Source of the DNA: an uncultured Eubacterium sp.
GTDB lineage: Bacteria; Bacillota; Clostridia; Lachnospirales; Lachnospiraceae
Direction of reading: 5' to 3'
NCBI GenBank assembly: GCA_910580075.1
Contig: CAJTVR010000062.1
Span: 1 to 26,585, forward strand
DNA length: 26,585 nt
The position numbers and the translations under genes were made by a program. The notes beneath the pieces were generated by a model. That model saw only the letters and a program-made list of their open reading frames with translations. It ran no database searches and was not told where the DNA came from. Below are positions 1 through 7,943 of the stretch, one piece after another; the stretch's first letter is position 1, and every line of letters begins with the position of its first letter.

Positions 1-2
1 TT

Positions 3-530
3 TCAGGAAATCCAGATTTCATCTTTGGATAATGGGTGTCCTGAACAGTTACCATATTTTAATACAAATAAACTGAATCGGTATGGATGGCTATGGCACC
101 CATACAGTTCCCTCAAAATCTCCGAAAATGATTTATATGATCCAATCCCCTCATCTACTACAATACACTCCGTATTGCGGCGGTATAATATTTTACAGCG
201 CAGACACATTTTCGTCCATGCTGCAAAAGGCGAGATTACATATAACGTTTTAAAATCAGTTTTATTCTTTTTATATGAGTCCAGGCAGCATATAATTTCA
301 TCTGTGGAATAACAAAAATGAACCCCCAGACCGGAAGGCAGCGACAGCAGTTTTTCATCTATCATTAATTTTCCATTTTCATGTCTGCAGATATAAATAA
401 TGCCTTCCATGTCTCTGTCTGATTTTGCTTTTAAACCAGTCAGAAAACCTAGAACTGATGTGAAATGCCAGCTGCTTGTACATGTGGCAATATAATCGAT
501 GTTTCTATTTTTATCTGATATATGTTCCAT
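3..530 (-). CDS. Polysialyltransferase-like glycosyltransferase, short (possibly truncated)
   Basis: This is the last visible gene of the polysaccharide operon. It encodes 175 residues with a TGA stop two bases from the window edge. The N-terminus (IDYIATCTSSWHFTSVLGF) resembles the first beta strand and loop of a GT-B fold. The segment IVVDEGIGSYKSF near residues 122-134 resembles the conserved DEGxGSY motif of capsule sialyl/polysialyltransferase-like families (GT52 and relatives). Such enzymes transfer an activated sugar to a growing glycan on the cytoplasmic side. Family members are usually about 300 residues or more, and here the stop comes soon after the motif, so the C-terminal nucleotide-binding half seems to be missing. 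It may be frameshifted, continue in another frame outside the window, or be a short variant. Its start overlaps the end of the upstream polymerase gene by 20 bp, which suggests translational coupling. The exact sugar cannot be read from sequence. Confidence 0.6.
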   Translation of the reverse strand: MEHISDKNRNIDYIATCTSSWHFTSVLGFLTGLKAKSDRDMEGIIYICRHENGKLMIDEKLLSLPSGLGVHFCYSTDEIICCLDSYKKNKTDFKTLYVISPFAAWTKMCLRCKILYRRNTECIVVDEGIGSYKSFSEILRELYGCHSHPYRFSLFVLKYGNCSGHPLSKDEIWIS

Positions 531-1680
531 TCTTTTTACTTGTGCGCTGCACGTAATCTCCCTTTATAAAGTATATTTTCCTGCTATCCATTCCCGTAAA
601 CATGATATAATATAAAATACTGTCGAAAACTGATATACTAAATACAGCATCTGTAAATATCCGAAGCATAACTGCAATAATAACAGCAGTCAGTATTTTC
701 CTGTCTGTTATCCATGTGATAATAACTGCTCTGACTGAAAAAAATAAAACAAGCCCCAATCCCAGTATGCCAAATCTTGAATGATACATAATGTAGGTAT
801 TGTGCATATTGCGTCCCTGGATACTGCTCCCAAATAAAAAATTACATACATCAGAAAAATCCGAAACATATTCTGAAATCATCCCGGCTCTTCCTGCTTC
901 TACAAATCCTGCTGCATTTTTAAATTTTCCAAGCACAAAAGTTAAAAGATCCAGATTCGTAAATATCTGCATCATCACAATTGAAAACAATATAAATATA
1001 AAATAAATAAAAATTTTGATTCTGTTATTTTCCGTTTTTTCAAACACCAGACAGATCAGCAGCATATTTAGAACAAATAATGAGAGTATGCCTCCTCTGC
1101 CAAGCGCCATGGAGCAGAAAATCTGTGCTATAAGAGCATAAACCAGATACCTGAATTTTCGCTCATAATTGTACGAGAGAAATACAAGCAGTAATAATGC
1201 TAATAAAAATACCGAGATGTAGTTTCTCGAAACATTAATTGCATCAAATACATAATTAAAATTTCCATGAACATAATAATCATATATAAAATACATACTG
1301 TATATGGAGAATAAAAAAGTCATGATTACACTGTTTAATTTAAAATGCTTCATGAGCATTGCCAGACTTCCTGAGGAAAATATCATATAAATATAAGTAT
1401 GGTATGACAGGTTCTGATTATACAGACAGGATAACCATCCCAGACAGGTTACTATCACTAATAAAAAAATTTCTTTTTCAGTTTCCATACGCTCTGCATG
1501 GCTTTTATTCTTCATAAAAAGAAGCAGAAATGATACCATGCTGATCAGAACAATCAGTCCGGTATATAAGGCATAAGGAATCCCGGCAGTATAATTTACC
1601 AGCATTAACAGCCAGTATCCCAGTATTACGATATTTGCAAATCCGCTTGTAAAAGTACTTTTACTCAATCTTATTTTCAT
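511..1680 (-). CDS. Wzy-like O-antigen/capsule repeat-unit polymerase
   Basis: A very hydrophobic protein of about 389 residues with roughly ten predicted membrane segments (for example GFANIVILGYWLLMLVNY near the N-terminus and IFIYFIFILFSIVMMQIF mid-protein) and a larger loop around the segment with ENGR-like and GSSIQGRNMHNTYIMYHSRFG residues. Wzy and WaaL-like enzymes have this architecture, with a periplasm-facing (here outward-facing) loop containing conserved H and R. The HNTYI...RFGI motif fits the O-antigen polymerase/ligase family. Its role would be joining undecaprenyl-linked repeat units on the outer face of the membrane. I place the start at the ATG at 1680 (MKIRLSKST). An in-frame TTG at 1707 would add nine residues and overlap rfbC; neither start has a strong ribosome binding site. 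It is AT-rich like the neighbouring transferases. Confidence 0.75.
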   Translation of the reverse strand: MKIRLSKSTFTSGFANIVILGYWLLMLVNYTAGIPYALYTGLIVLISMVSFLLLFMKNKSHAERMETEKEIFLLVIVTCLGWLSCLYNQNLSYHTYIYMIFSSGSLAMLMKHFKLNSVIMTFLFSIYSMYFIYDYYVHGNFNYVFDAINVSRNYISVFLLALLLLVFLSYNYERKFRYLVYALIAQIFCSMALGRGGILSLFVLNMLLICLVFEKTENNRIKIFIYFIFILFSIVMMQIFTNLDLLTFVLGKFKNAAGFVEAGRAGMISEYVSDFSDVCNFLFGSSIQGRNMHNTYIMYHSRFGILGLGLVLFFSVRAVIITWITDRKILTAVIIAVMLRIFTDAVFSISVFDSILYYIMFTGMDSRKIYFIKGDYVQRTSKKNGTYIR

Positions 1681-1696
1681 TTTAATACTGCCTGTT

Positions 1697-2257
1697 CTAT
1701 TGTTCAAATTTCTCTTTGAAAGATTTCAGCTTTAAATCCTTATCGGCTATGATCAGATTCTGCAGCCCGCCAATCTCTTCTATGGGCCAGTCTATCCCTA
1801 TGCCTGCATCATTCCAGATAATTCCGGTATCATATTCCGGGTAAAATTTTTGTGCACATTTGTATGAAACAATCGAATCCTGAAGTACCAGGTATCCATG
1901 TGCAAAATGTTCCGGAACAAGTAATTCCTCAAACCTCTCACCTGATAAATAAAATCCCTGCCACTGCTTATATGTATCAGAATCTTTTCTTAAATCTACA
2001 ATCACATCATAAATTTTTCCTGTAATGCACCTTACCAGCTTGGCCTGTTCCTTCACTTCCTGGAAATGCAGCGCTCTGATCACGCCTTTATGTGAGATTG
2101 TATAAAAAGTTTCCTGTAAATCATGCCTGATTCCATTCTGCTCAAAAATCTCTCTGGAATAGTCTTTTACAAAACCGCCTCTTTGATCTTCCGCAAAAAA
2201 TGTTTCTATTAAATATGCCCCTTTAAGTCTCAATTCCTGAAATTTATATGACTGCAT
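1697..2257 (-). CDS. rfbC: RfbC-like nucleotide-4-keto-6-deoxyglucose 3,5-epimerase
   Basis: 186 residues, the normal length for the cupin-fold dTDP-4-dehydrorhamnose 3,5-epimerase family. Visible motifs are DQRGGFVKD (24-32), VIRALHFQ with the catalytic base His64, VRCITGKIYDVIVDLRKDS (75-93), VPEHFAHGYLVL (114-125), the general-acid Tyr132 in SYKC, and GIIWNDAGIGIDWPI (145-159). The enzyme epimerises C3 and C5 of a 4-keto-6-deoxyhexose nucleotide. Canonical RfbC uses dTDP sugars, but no rfbA, rfbB or rfbD is present here. The gene instead follows rfbF and an SDR reductase, so a CDP-linked substrate is plausible (inference). A GAGGAA ribosome binding site supports the ATG at 2257. The start overlaps the end of the upstream reductase by 14 bp. 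Confidence 0.85.
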   Translation of the reverse strand: MQSYKFQELRLKGAYLIETFFAEDQRGGFVKDYSREIFEQNGIRHDLQETFYTISHKGVIRALHFQEVKEQAKLVRCITGKIYDVIVDLRKDSDTYKQWQGFYLSGERFEELLVPEHFAHGYLVLQDSIVSYKCAQKFYPEYDTGIIWNDAGIGIDWPIEEIGGLQNLIIADKDLKLKSFKEKFEQ

Positions 2258-3149
2258 GCTGTTCCTCTTCTTTTATCATCTCATCGACTGCTGACTCAAA
2301 TGAATAATATGGTACAAAACCAATCTCATCTCTCAGTTTTTGTGAATCAAACCACTCCATTTGATACTCTAATCCGTCTGCTTCTCTAAGTCCTATACCT
2401 GCCTGTGCTTTATATTTTTTTGCAATTGACAGAATATACTCTTTCAAAATCCCAGGCTGGCCGCTGCCCATAAAATATTCGTTACTGCAGTGGTGTGAGA
2501 ATGCAATTTTCACCAGTCCTTCTATGGCATCCTTAATATAAAGAAAGTCGTACGGCTGATTACACGGCCCGTACTCTGGCACAATCCCTTTCTTAAACGA
2601 ATGAACGGTGTATGAAATCAGGTTTCCATTTGTATTATCTCCTCCAAAAATATTAGATAACTGAACCCAGCAGTAATCAATCCCATGACAGCTGCATACG
2701 GTATTCAGCAGCATATGAGCTGTACTTTTAGCAATCGCATATGCCATTTTATCCGAAGTATAGTGATTCTGAATACAGAAAGGAACCAGTTTTTCTGCAA
2801 TTGTTCCTGTCGAAATAAATCTTTTGCATCCTATTTTTTTAGAAATTTCAGCTGCCTGGCAGACATACCCGGCGTTAGCAAGCTGCAAAGAATAACTGCC
2901 TCTTTTTTCTCCCGTGCTTCCATCCCATGCAAGATGATAGAACACATCTGCCTCCTCATGAATCAAATCAGCTAAATTACAGATCTGATTTAAATCACAT
3001 TCGATATTGACCACATTCCTGCAATCAGCAAACAGCATATGTTCTTTTTTTCTATAAACAGCATAGATTCTGCATTCGTCCAGCAATAACCGTTTGATCA
3101 GATTTCTTCCAATAAATCCATTTGCTCCGGTAACTACGATTTTTTTCAT
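2244..3149 (-). CDS. NAD(P)-dependent SDR sugar reductase/epimerase
   Basis: An extended short-chain dehydrogenase of 301 residues. The N-terminus MKKIVVTGANGFIGRN holds the GxxGxxG NAD(P)-binding loop, and the catalytic YxxxK is seen in MAYAIAKS; the usual Ser/Thr of the triad is in FISTGTIAE. The C-terminal half has the family's YDFLYIKDAIEGL sugar-binding segment. Size and context, between rfbF and an RfbC-like epimerase, suggest a terminal 4-keto reductase acting on a CDP-deoxyhexose, similar in role to the abequose, paratose or 6-deoxyaltrose synthases. A 4,6-dehydratase (RfbG) is normally about 350 residues, so I think this is not that enzyme. A GGAAGGA site 9 bases upstream selects the ATG at 3149 over an in-frame TTG at 3167. 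The exact product is unknown. Confidence 0.75.
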   Translation of the reverse strand: MKKIVVTGANGFIGRNLIKRLLLDECRIYAVYRKKEHMLFADCRNVVNIECDLNQICNLADLIHEEADVFYHLAWDGSTGEKRGSYSLQLANAGYVCQAAEISKKIGCKRFISTGTIAEKLVPFCIQNHYTSDKMAYAIAKSTAHMLLNTVCSCHGIDYCWVQLSNIFGGDNTNGNLISYTVHSFKKGIVPEYGPCNQPYDFLYIKDAIEGLVKIAFSHHCSNEYFMGSGQPGILKEYILSIAKKYKAQAGIGLREADGLEYQMEWFDSQKLRDEIGFVPYYSFESAVDEMIKEEEQHAVI

Positions 3150-3179
3150 TCTGTCACATCCTTCCAAAACATGTATTGA

Positions 3180-3962
3180 TCATTCATCCCAGATTTTCCA
3201 GGGTGCAGTTTTAGACATCCACAGCTTTTCCAGACGCTGCTTTTCCCGCAGTGTGTCCATACACTGCCAGTATCCTTTATGAACATAACCCGCCAGCTGT
3301 TTTTCTTTTACCAGCTTATTGACAGGCTCCTGTTCAAAAACTGTTTCATCGCCTTTGATATATTCAAAAATAACAGGTTCGAAAATCATATACCCGATAT
3401 TGATTAAATTACCGTCAAAATCTGATTTTTCACGAAATGCCTCAATAATTCCATTTTCACCCGTTTCGATCACACCTTTATTCTGGGAATAATTATACAA
3501 AGATATTGTTCCAGTTTTTCCGTGATTTTTATGAAACTGCAGCAATTCCGGTATATTGATATTTCCAACAGCATCGCCGTAAGTAAGCATAAATGTTTCA
3601 TTTCCTATATACCGTTCGATCCTCTTAATTCTTCCGCCTGTCTGGGTATTTAATCCCGTATCTACAATCGTTACTTTCCATGGTTCTATATGCTTATGAT
3701 GAACTGTGACCTCTTTTTTTCCTGATGAAAAATCAAATGTAACATCAGAATTATGCAGAAAATAATCATCAAACCACTCCTTAATTACATGCTGCTTATA
3801 TCCGGAACATATAATAAATTCATTCAGGCCATAATAGCTGCATCCTTTCATAATATGCCACAAAACAGGCCTGTCTCCAATCTCAATCATCGGTTTTGGT
3901 TTCAGATGCGACTCTTCGGATATCCGCGTACCAAACCCTCCCGCTAAAATAACAACTTTCAT
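3180..3962 (-). CDS. rfbF: Glucose-1-phosphate cytidylyltransferase
   Basis: 260 residues, matching the roughly 257 of RfbF/DdhA. The nucleotidyltransferase signature MKVVILAGGFGTRISEES (1-18) is followed by KPKPMIEIGDRPVLWHIMK, which contains the catalytic lysine region. Further RfbF-typical stretches are GYKQHVIKEWF, VDTGLNTQTGGRIKR, MLTYGDAVGNI (metal-binding Asp) and a C-terminal GYWQCMDTLREKQRLEKLW. It makes CDP-glucose from CTP and glucose 1-phosphate, the entry point to CDP-3,6-dideoxyhexoses and CDP-6-deoxyhexoses. The AAGGTGA site is better spaced for the second of two tandem ATGs (3962) than the first (3965). The gene directly abuts the upstream GT2 stop. The usual partner rfbG (CDP-glucose 4,6-dehydratase) is not in the window. 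Confidence 0.93.
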   Translation of the reverse strand: MKVVILAGGFGTRISEESHLKPKPMIEIGDRPVLWHIMKGCSYYGLNEFIICSGYKQHVIKEWFDDYFLHNSDVTFDFSSGKKEVTVHHKHIEPWKVTIVDTGLNTQTGGRIKRIERYIGNETFMLTYGDAVGNINIPELLQFHKNHGKTGTISLYNYSQNKGVIETGENGIIEAFREKSDFDGNLINIGYMIFEPVIFEYIKGDETVFEQEPVNKLVKEKQLAGYVHKGYWQCMDTLREKQRLEKLWMSKTAPWKIWDE

Positions 3963-3965
3963 CAT

Positions 3966-4868
3966 TCACCTTGAAATTAATATATATGCCTTAACTTTTA
4001 ACGTCCCAGGAACCGTATCTCTGGACACCGATCTGTTGAAAATTAAAGCTATTTTATTTTTCCATTTTCCTATATCTGCAAATTGTCTTAATATGTGCTT
4101 TTGTTTTTCTGTCAGCTGTTTCTGATAGTAATTCAGCATATAGTCTGCAGTTTCCCGGACAAAGAAACCGTCAAAATGCAGAACACGGTTCATACGCTCA
4201 TATAAATTTTCATGTCCGCTTCTGCTTCCTGCGTTCGACCCGTGCTGTCTATACAGAATCCTGCTTTTCTGATCCCTGTATATGGTTCCGAGATATACTG
4301 CTGTTACGCTTACAAGCAAATCATGTGAAATATTTCTGATTTTTAAAAGACTGCCTTCTTTTAGTGTAAGCAGCAGATCTTTGTCAAAAACGAGCGTACA
4401 TCCCATTCCATACCCGTTTGTGATACAATGATATTCATCCGGGTATCTGAGTCTCTTCCTGATATGAAAATCAAATGGCTCAAGGTTTTCATTCACAAAT
4501 GTCTGCGCCGAACAGTAGCATTTTCTTTTTCCATGCATTCTCTTTAAAATTTTAAGAGCCCTATGTATTTTATCATCCAGCCATATATCGTCCTGGTCAG
4601 AAAATGCATAATAATCTGCATCATCCGGAATCTTAGACAGCAGCCGCAGAAAACTCCTTTTCCATCCTATATTTTCTCCCTGATACAGAATAATCCGGCT
4701 GTCATGTTTCCTGTATTCCTGTATGATCTTTACTGTAGCATCTGTAGAGCCGTCATCACGTATAAATAATTTAAATTCTATCCCGCGCTGCCTCAGGATA
4801 GAATCGATCTGCTCACTGATATACTTTTCGCCATTATAAGCTGACATCATGATGTAGACTTTAGACAT
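3966..4868 (-). CDS. GT2 family glycosyltransferase (rhamnosyltransferase-like)
   Basis: 300 residues with a GT-A fold. The N-terminal MSKVYIMMSAYNGEKYISEQIDSIL is the family-2 opening, RDDGSTDAT holds the nucleotide-binding Asp, and YYAFSDQDDIWLDDKI contains the DXD-like metal site. The SDQDDIW form is typical of GT2 proteins annotated as rhamnosyl- or rhamnan transferases in Gram-positive polysaccharide clusters. It would add one sugar of the repeat unit at the inner membrane face. It overlaps the upstream GT4 gene by 22 bp and abuts rfbF. A distant GGAG upstream of the ATG is the only Shine-Dalgarno candidate, so coupling to the upstream gene is likely. Donor and acceptor are not predictable with confidence, although a deoxyhexose donor made by the neighbouring genes would be logical. 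Confidence 0.85.
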   Translation of the reverse strand: MSKVYIMMSAYNGEKYISEQIDSILRQRGIEFKLFIRDDGSTDATVKIIQEYRKHDSRIILYQGENIGWKRSFLRLLSKIPDDADYYAFSDQDDIWLDDKIHRALKILKRMHGKRKCYCSAQTFVNENLEPFDFHIRKRLRYPDEYHCITNGYGMGCTLVFDKDLLLTLKEGSLLKIRNISHDLLVSVTAVYLGTIYRDQKSRILYRQHGSNAGSRSGHENLYERMNRVLHFDGFFVRETADYMLNYYQKQLTEKQKHILRQFADIGKWKNKIALIFNRSVSRDTVPGTLKVKAYILISR

Positions 4869-5929
4869 CGTTTATAATACTCCAATACTCTTTTTGCCGT
4901 TGTTTTTTCTTCAAATCCTGCACGAACTGCTGACTGGTAACTGTCTGACCTGTCATTTACGTTTCCAGCCATTTTTAAAATCATCTGCTTCCATTTCATC
5001 AAATCCAGCTTAAGAAAAATACATTTACCAGCATCTGCTTCCCTTGGAAGTGCATCTGATACTATACAGGGCAGTCCTGTGCATTGTGCTTCTATCAATA
5101 CGATACCCATTCCCTCAAATACAGAGGGAAGAATCAGCATATCACAGGCCATCATAATGCAGGCTGTATCTTCGCGCTGTCCCAGTAAATGGACTTTATT
5201 GCTCAGCCCTTTCTTGTGTATTGTGAGATTTAATTCTTCTCTCAGCGGCCCGTCTCCGACAATAAAAAATTCTATGTCTGGATCTGACTTCATTGCAGAA
5301 GCCAGATCTATAATCCACTTTTGATTTTTTTCCGGAACAAGTCTTCCTACATTTAATACAGCCGTTTTGTGTCCAATATTCAGCAATTCACGGTATCTGA
5401 TTCTGCTGTCCTGATTAAATGCAAACCTCCTGGTATTAATTCCATTTTTCATAATATGAAATTTTGCCCTGCCAAACATCCAGCGCCCGGCTTCTTTGGA
5501 ACATGCGAACCGGTCTGTTGCCAGCAGATTAAGAATTGGAATGCCCATATAATGAATAAAATGTTTTTCCCAGTCTGTATTATGGGAATGCGCGATTCTT
5601 ACCCGGACTCCGGCAGTCATGGCAATCAGTAAATCAATCCACATAACTGACGCAGTAGAATGCCTGTGAACGATATTATATCTGCCATCTCTGATCACCC
5701 GGAAGAGCCTGTAACAATATCTCCACGGATGTTCCCGCAGCCGGGGCAGCTTTATTATTTTTCCGCCTGCTTTTTTTATTTCTTCCTCATAACATCCCTC
5801 TTCCGGCCTGTGTACTAAGAAATCCATCTGAATACTGTTATGATCTGTATTCCTGAACACTGACATTAAATAGCTTTCCGTTCCACCCTGATCCATCTTT
5901 CCTAAGCCAATCATCAATACTTTTATCAT
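4847..5929 (-). CDS. GT4 family glycosyltransferase (EpsF-like)
   Basis: 360 residues with a GT-B fold. The N-terminal domain opens with MIKVLMIGLGKMDQGGTESYLM, the GGxE motif typical of EpsF/CapH-like enzymes. The C-terminal domain has VLNVGRLVPEKNQKWIIDLA with the phosphate-contacting Arg and Lys, FFIVGDGPLREEL, and the EX7E motif in LPSVFEGMGIVLIEAQCTGLPCIVSD. It transfers a nucleotide sugar with retention of configuration during repeat-unit assembly. The GAGGAAAAG ribosome site supports the ATG at 5929, which overlaps the stop of the upstream GT2 by 4 bp (ATGA), the classic coupling arrangement. The sugar specificity is unknown. Confidence 0.87.
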   Translation of the reverse strand: MIKVLMIGLGKMDQGGTESYLMSVFRNTDHNSIQMDFLVHRPEEGCYEEEIKKAGGKIIKLPRLREHPWRYCYRLFRVIRDGRYNIVHRHSTASVMWIDLLIAMTAGVRVRIAHSHNTDWEKHFIHYMGIPILNLLATDRFACSKEAGRWMFGRAKFHIMKNGINTRRFAFNQDSRIRYRELLNIGHKTAVLNVGRLVPEKNQKWIIDLASAMKSDPDIEFFIVGDGPLREELNLTIHKKGLSNKVHLLGQREDTACIMMACDMLILPSVFEGMGIVLIEAQCTGLPCIVSDALPREADAGKCIFLKLDLMKWKQMILKMAGNVNDRSDSYQSAVRAGFEEKTTAKRVLEYYKRCLKSTS

Positions 5930-6906
5930 CTTTTCCTCATAATATATCTATATAAAATCCTGGACCCGGTACGATAGCCAAATAAGTTTACAATCAGACG
6001 GCAGATCTGATTTTTTCTGCTCATCCCGATCTTCATATAAAGATCCATATTTTTTAATTTTCTCTGCAGCATTTTCTTTCTTCCAGTATATAAATTGGTC
6101 ATCGCAAGCAGTATAAACCAGAAATTCACATAATTGTCCAGCATTGCCGCCTGATACATATCTGTAACATCAATGTCAGAATATCCGCTTCGTAAAAATC
6201 CATAAATATTTTTCCATATCACAAAAGTCATTGGCTGCATAGATGCCGATGTCTTTACGATTCTATGGGCATGAATTTTTCCATCTAAGGCACTGATAGA
6301 TCTGATATTTTTTAGCACACGATAATACCATTCCACATCTTCTCCCCTGATCCTCTCTTTGAAATACAGACCCGCATCCATCAGAACCTGTCTGGAAACA
6401 GCCTTGTCCCAGCATGCACTCTTCAAAAAACCGGATTTAGCCAGATAAAGAATCACATCGTTTTTTTCCGAAATACCATTCAGATAACTTACATTAAAAT
6501 CCGACCGGTATTTCCCGTACTTTTTTTCCAAATCCAGGTATTCTACTGATTTGAACAGTACCAAATCAGTCTGTCTGTGATTCAGCTTACGGTTCAGCCT
6601 GTCTAAAAAATACGGATCAATGTAAAAATCATCGCTGTCCAGGAAAACGATATAGTCTCCCAAAGCCTTTTGTATTCCAAGATTTCTTGCACCGGATATC
6701 CCGTCGTTGACTAAAATCGTGTATTTTTCTATATGTCTGTCATGCTCATATTTTTCAATAATATTTCTGCTGCTGTCTTTCGAACCATTATCAACCAAAA
6801 TAAGCTGATATTGTTTATAGCTTTGCGCTAATACACTCTGAATGCATTGCTCCAAAAACTCCTCCGCATTATATACCGGTACAATAATGCTAAATTTAAA
6901 ATTCAT
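5926..6906 (-). CDS. GT2 family glycosyltransferase (EpsJ-like)
   Basis: 326 residues. GT-A fold motifs are FSIIVPVYNAEEFLEQCIQSVLAQSY at the N-terminus, LILVDNGSKDSS (nucleotide site) and GDYIVFLDSDDFYIDPYFLDRL with the DSDD metal motif. A later RGEDVEWYYR segment provides the catalytic ED. The C-terminal part is basic and would lie at the membrane. It is one of four glycosyltransferases visible in the operon with clear motifs, so the repeat unit probably has at least four sugars. It is followed by a 4-bp stop/start overlap with the next GT4, and preceded by a 14-bp gap after the epimerase. Composition turns AT-rich here relative to the genes upstream. Confidence 0.86.
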   Translation of the reverse strand: MNFKFSIIVPVYNAEEFLEQCIQSVLAQSYKQYQLILVDNGSKDSSRNIIEKYEHDRHIEKYTILVNDGISGARNLGIQKALGDYIVFLDSDDFYIDPYFLDRLNRKLNHRQTDLVLFKSVEYLDLEKKYGKYRSDFNVSYLNGISEKNDVILYLAKSGFLKSACWDKAVSRQVLMDAGLYFKERIRGEDVEWYYRVLKNIRSISALDGKIHAHRIVKTSASMQPMTFVIWKNIYGFLRSGYSDIDVTDMYQAAMLDNYVNFWFILLAMTNLYTGRKKMLQRKLKNMDLYMKIGMSRKNQICRLIVNLFGYRTGSRILYRYIMRKR

Positions 6907-6920
6907 CTTCTTTTCTTATC

Positions 6921-7925
6921 CTATTTTGTCTCCTGTAAGTTCTCTTTGTACCAGGCAATGGCTGCTCTGATCCCCTGTTCAAAATTCCATTCCGGCTCAT
7001 ATCCCAGATGCTCTTTCGCCCTGCTGATGTCTGCGCAGCTGTGTCTGATATCTCCGGCTCTGGCTGCCTGAAACTGCGGCTCTAAAAGATTTCCCTTCTC
7101 ATCCTGTGCTCCGAGTGCATTAGCAAGCATATCATAAATGTCAGACAGATATTCCCTTGAGCCGCCTGCTATATTATAAGCCTCTCCTGCTGCCTCATGA
7201 CTGGCAAGACAGGCCTTCAGGTTTGCCTGTATTACATTTTCGATATAAGTAAAATCCCGGCTCTGTCCGCCGTCACCGTAGATTACCGGACGGCTGCCGC
7301 TTAACAGCTGCCTGATAAATTTCGGAATTACGGCAGCATATGCACCGTCCGGGTCCTGATGCCTTCCAAATACGTTAAAATAACGCAGCCCGTAAGTATC
7401 AAGGCCATAATGCAGCGTATACTGCTGTGCCCATTCCTCGTCTGCCCTTTTACTCGCTGCATAAGGTGACAGCAGATTTCCTTCCCGGCCTTCTGTCTTT
7501 GGCAGCTCAGGCGCATCTCCATATACAGATGAGCTGCTTGCATATACAAATTTTTTCACATGGTTCTTTCTTGCTGCTTCTAACATATTTACCGTACCGG
7601 TGATATTATTGGCACAGTAAAAAACAGGCATTTCAACCGAGCGGGGTACAGAACCCCATGCAGCCTGATGCAGGACATAATCTGCTCCTTCACAGGCCTT
7701 CATGCAGGTATTTAAATCCTGAATGTCACCCGGAATAAATTCATAACGCGGATGTTTTAGGAACAAATCCACATGCCTGCGCTTTCCTGTGGAGAGGTTG
7801 TCCAGGCAGCGGACACGGTATCCCATTTCCAGCACTGCCCCGCATAAATTCGATCCTATAAATCCTGCCCCTCCCGTTATCAGAAACAGGCTGTCTTGTG
7901 GAAATTTCAGTTCTTTGTAATTCAT
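6921..7925 (-). CDS. wbpP: UDP-N-acetylglucosamine 4-epimerase (WbpP/TviC-like)
   Basis: 334 residues of the extended SDR type. Gly motif GGAGFIG at 18-24, QAAWGSVPRSVEMP (88-100), the Ser triad region ASSSSVYGDAP (129-139), and Tyr155-x3-Lys159 in SPYAASK. HQDPDGAYAAVIPKF and DFTYIENVIQAN are characteristic of WbpP, TviC and WbgU, which interconvert UDP-GlcNAc and UDP-GalNAc (or their uronic acids), as opposed to GalE. It stands directly after a WbpO/TviB-like dehydrogenase, the same pair used to make UDP-GalNAcA in Vi antigen and Pseudomonas O6 O-antigen. AGGAG lies in front of the ATG at 7925. The gene is clearly more GC-rich than the transferases downstream of it. Confidence 0.88.
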   Translation of the reverse strand: MNYKELKFPQDSLFLITGGAGFIGSNLCGAVLEMGYRVRCLDNLSTGKRRHVDLFLKHPRYEFIPGDIQDLNTCMKACEGADYVLHQAAWGSVPRSVEMPVFYCANNITGTVNMLEAARKNHVKKFVYASSSSVYGDAPELPKTEGREGNLLSPYAASKRADEEWAQQYTLHYGLDTYGLRYFNVFGRHQDPDGAYAAVIPKFIRQLLSGSRPVIYGDGGQSRDFTYIENVIQANLKACLASHEAAGEAYNIAGGSREYLSDIYDMLANALGAQDEKGNLLEPQFQAARAGDIRHSCADISRAKEHLGYEPEWNFEQGIRAAIAWYKENLQETK

Positions 7926-7943
7926 GTTTTTCTCCTGTCTTTC

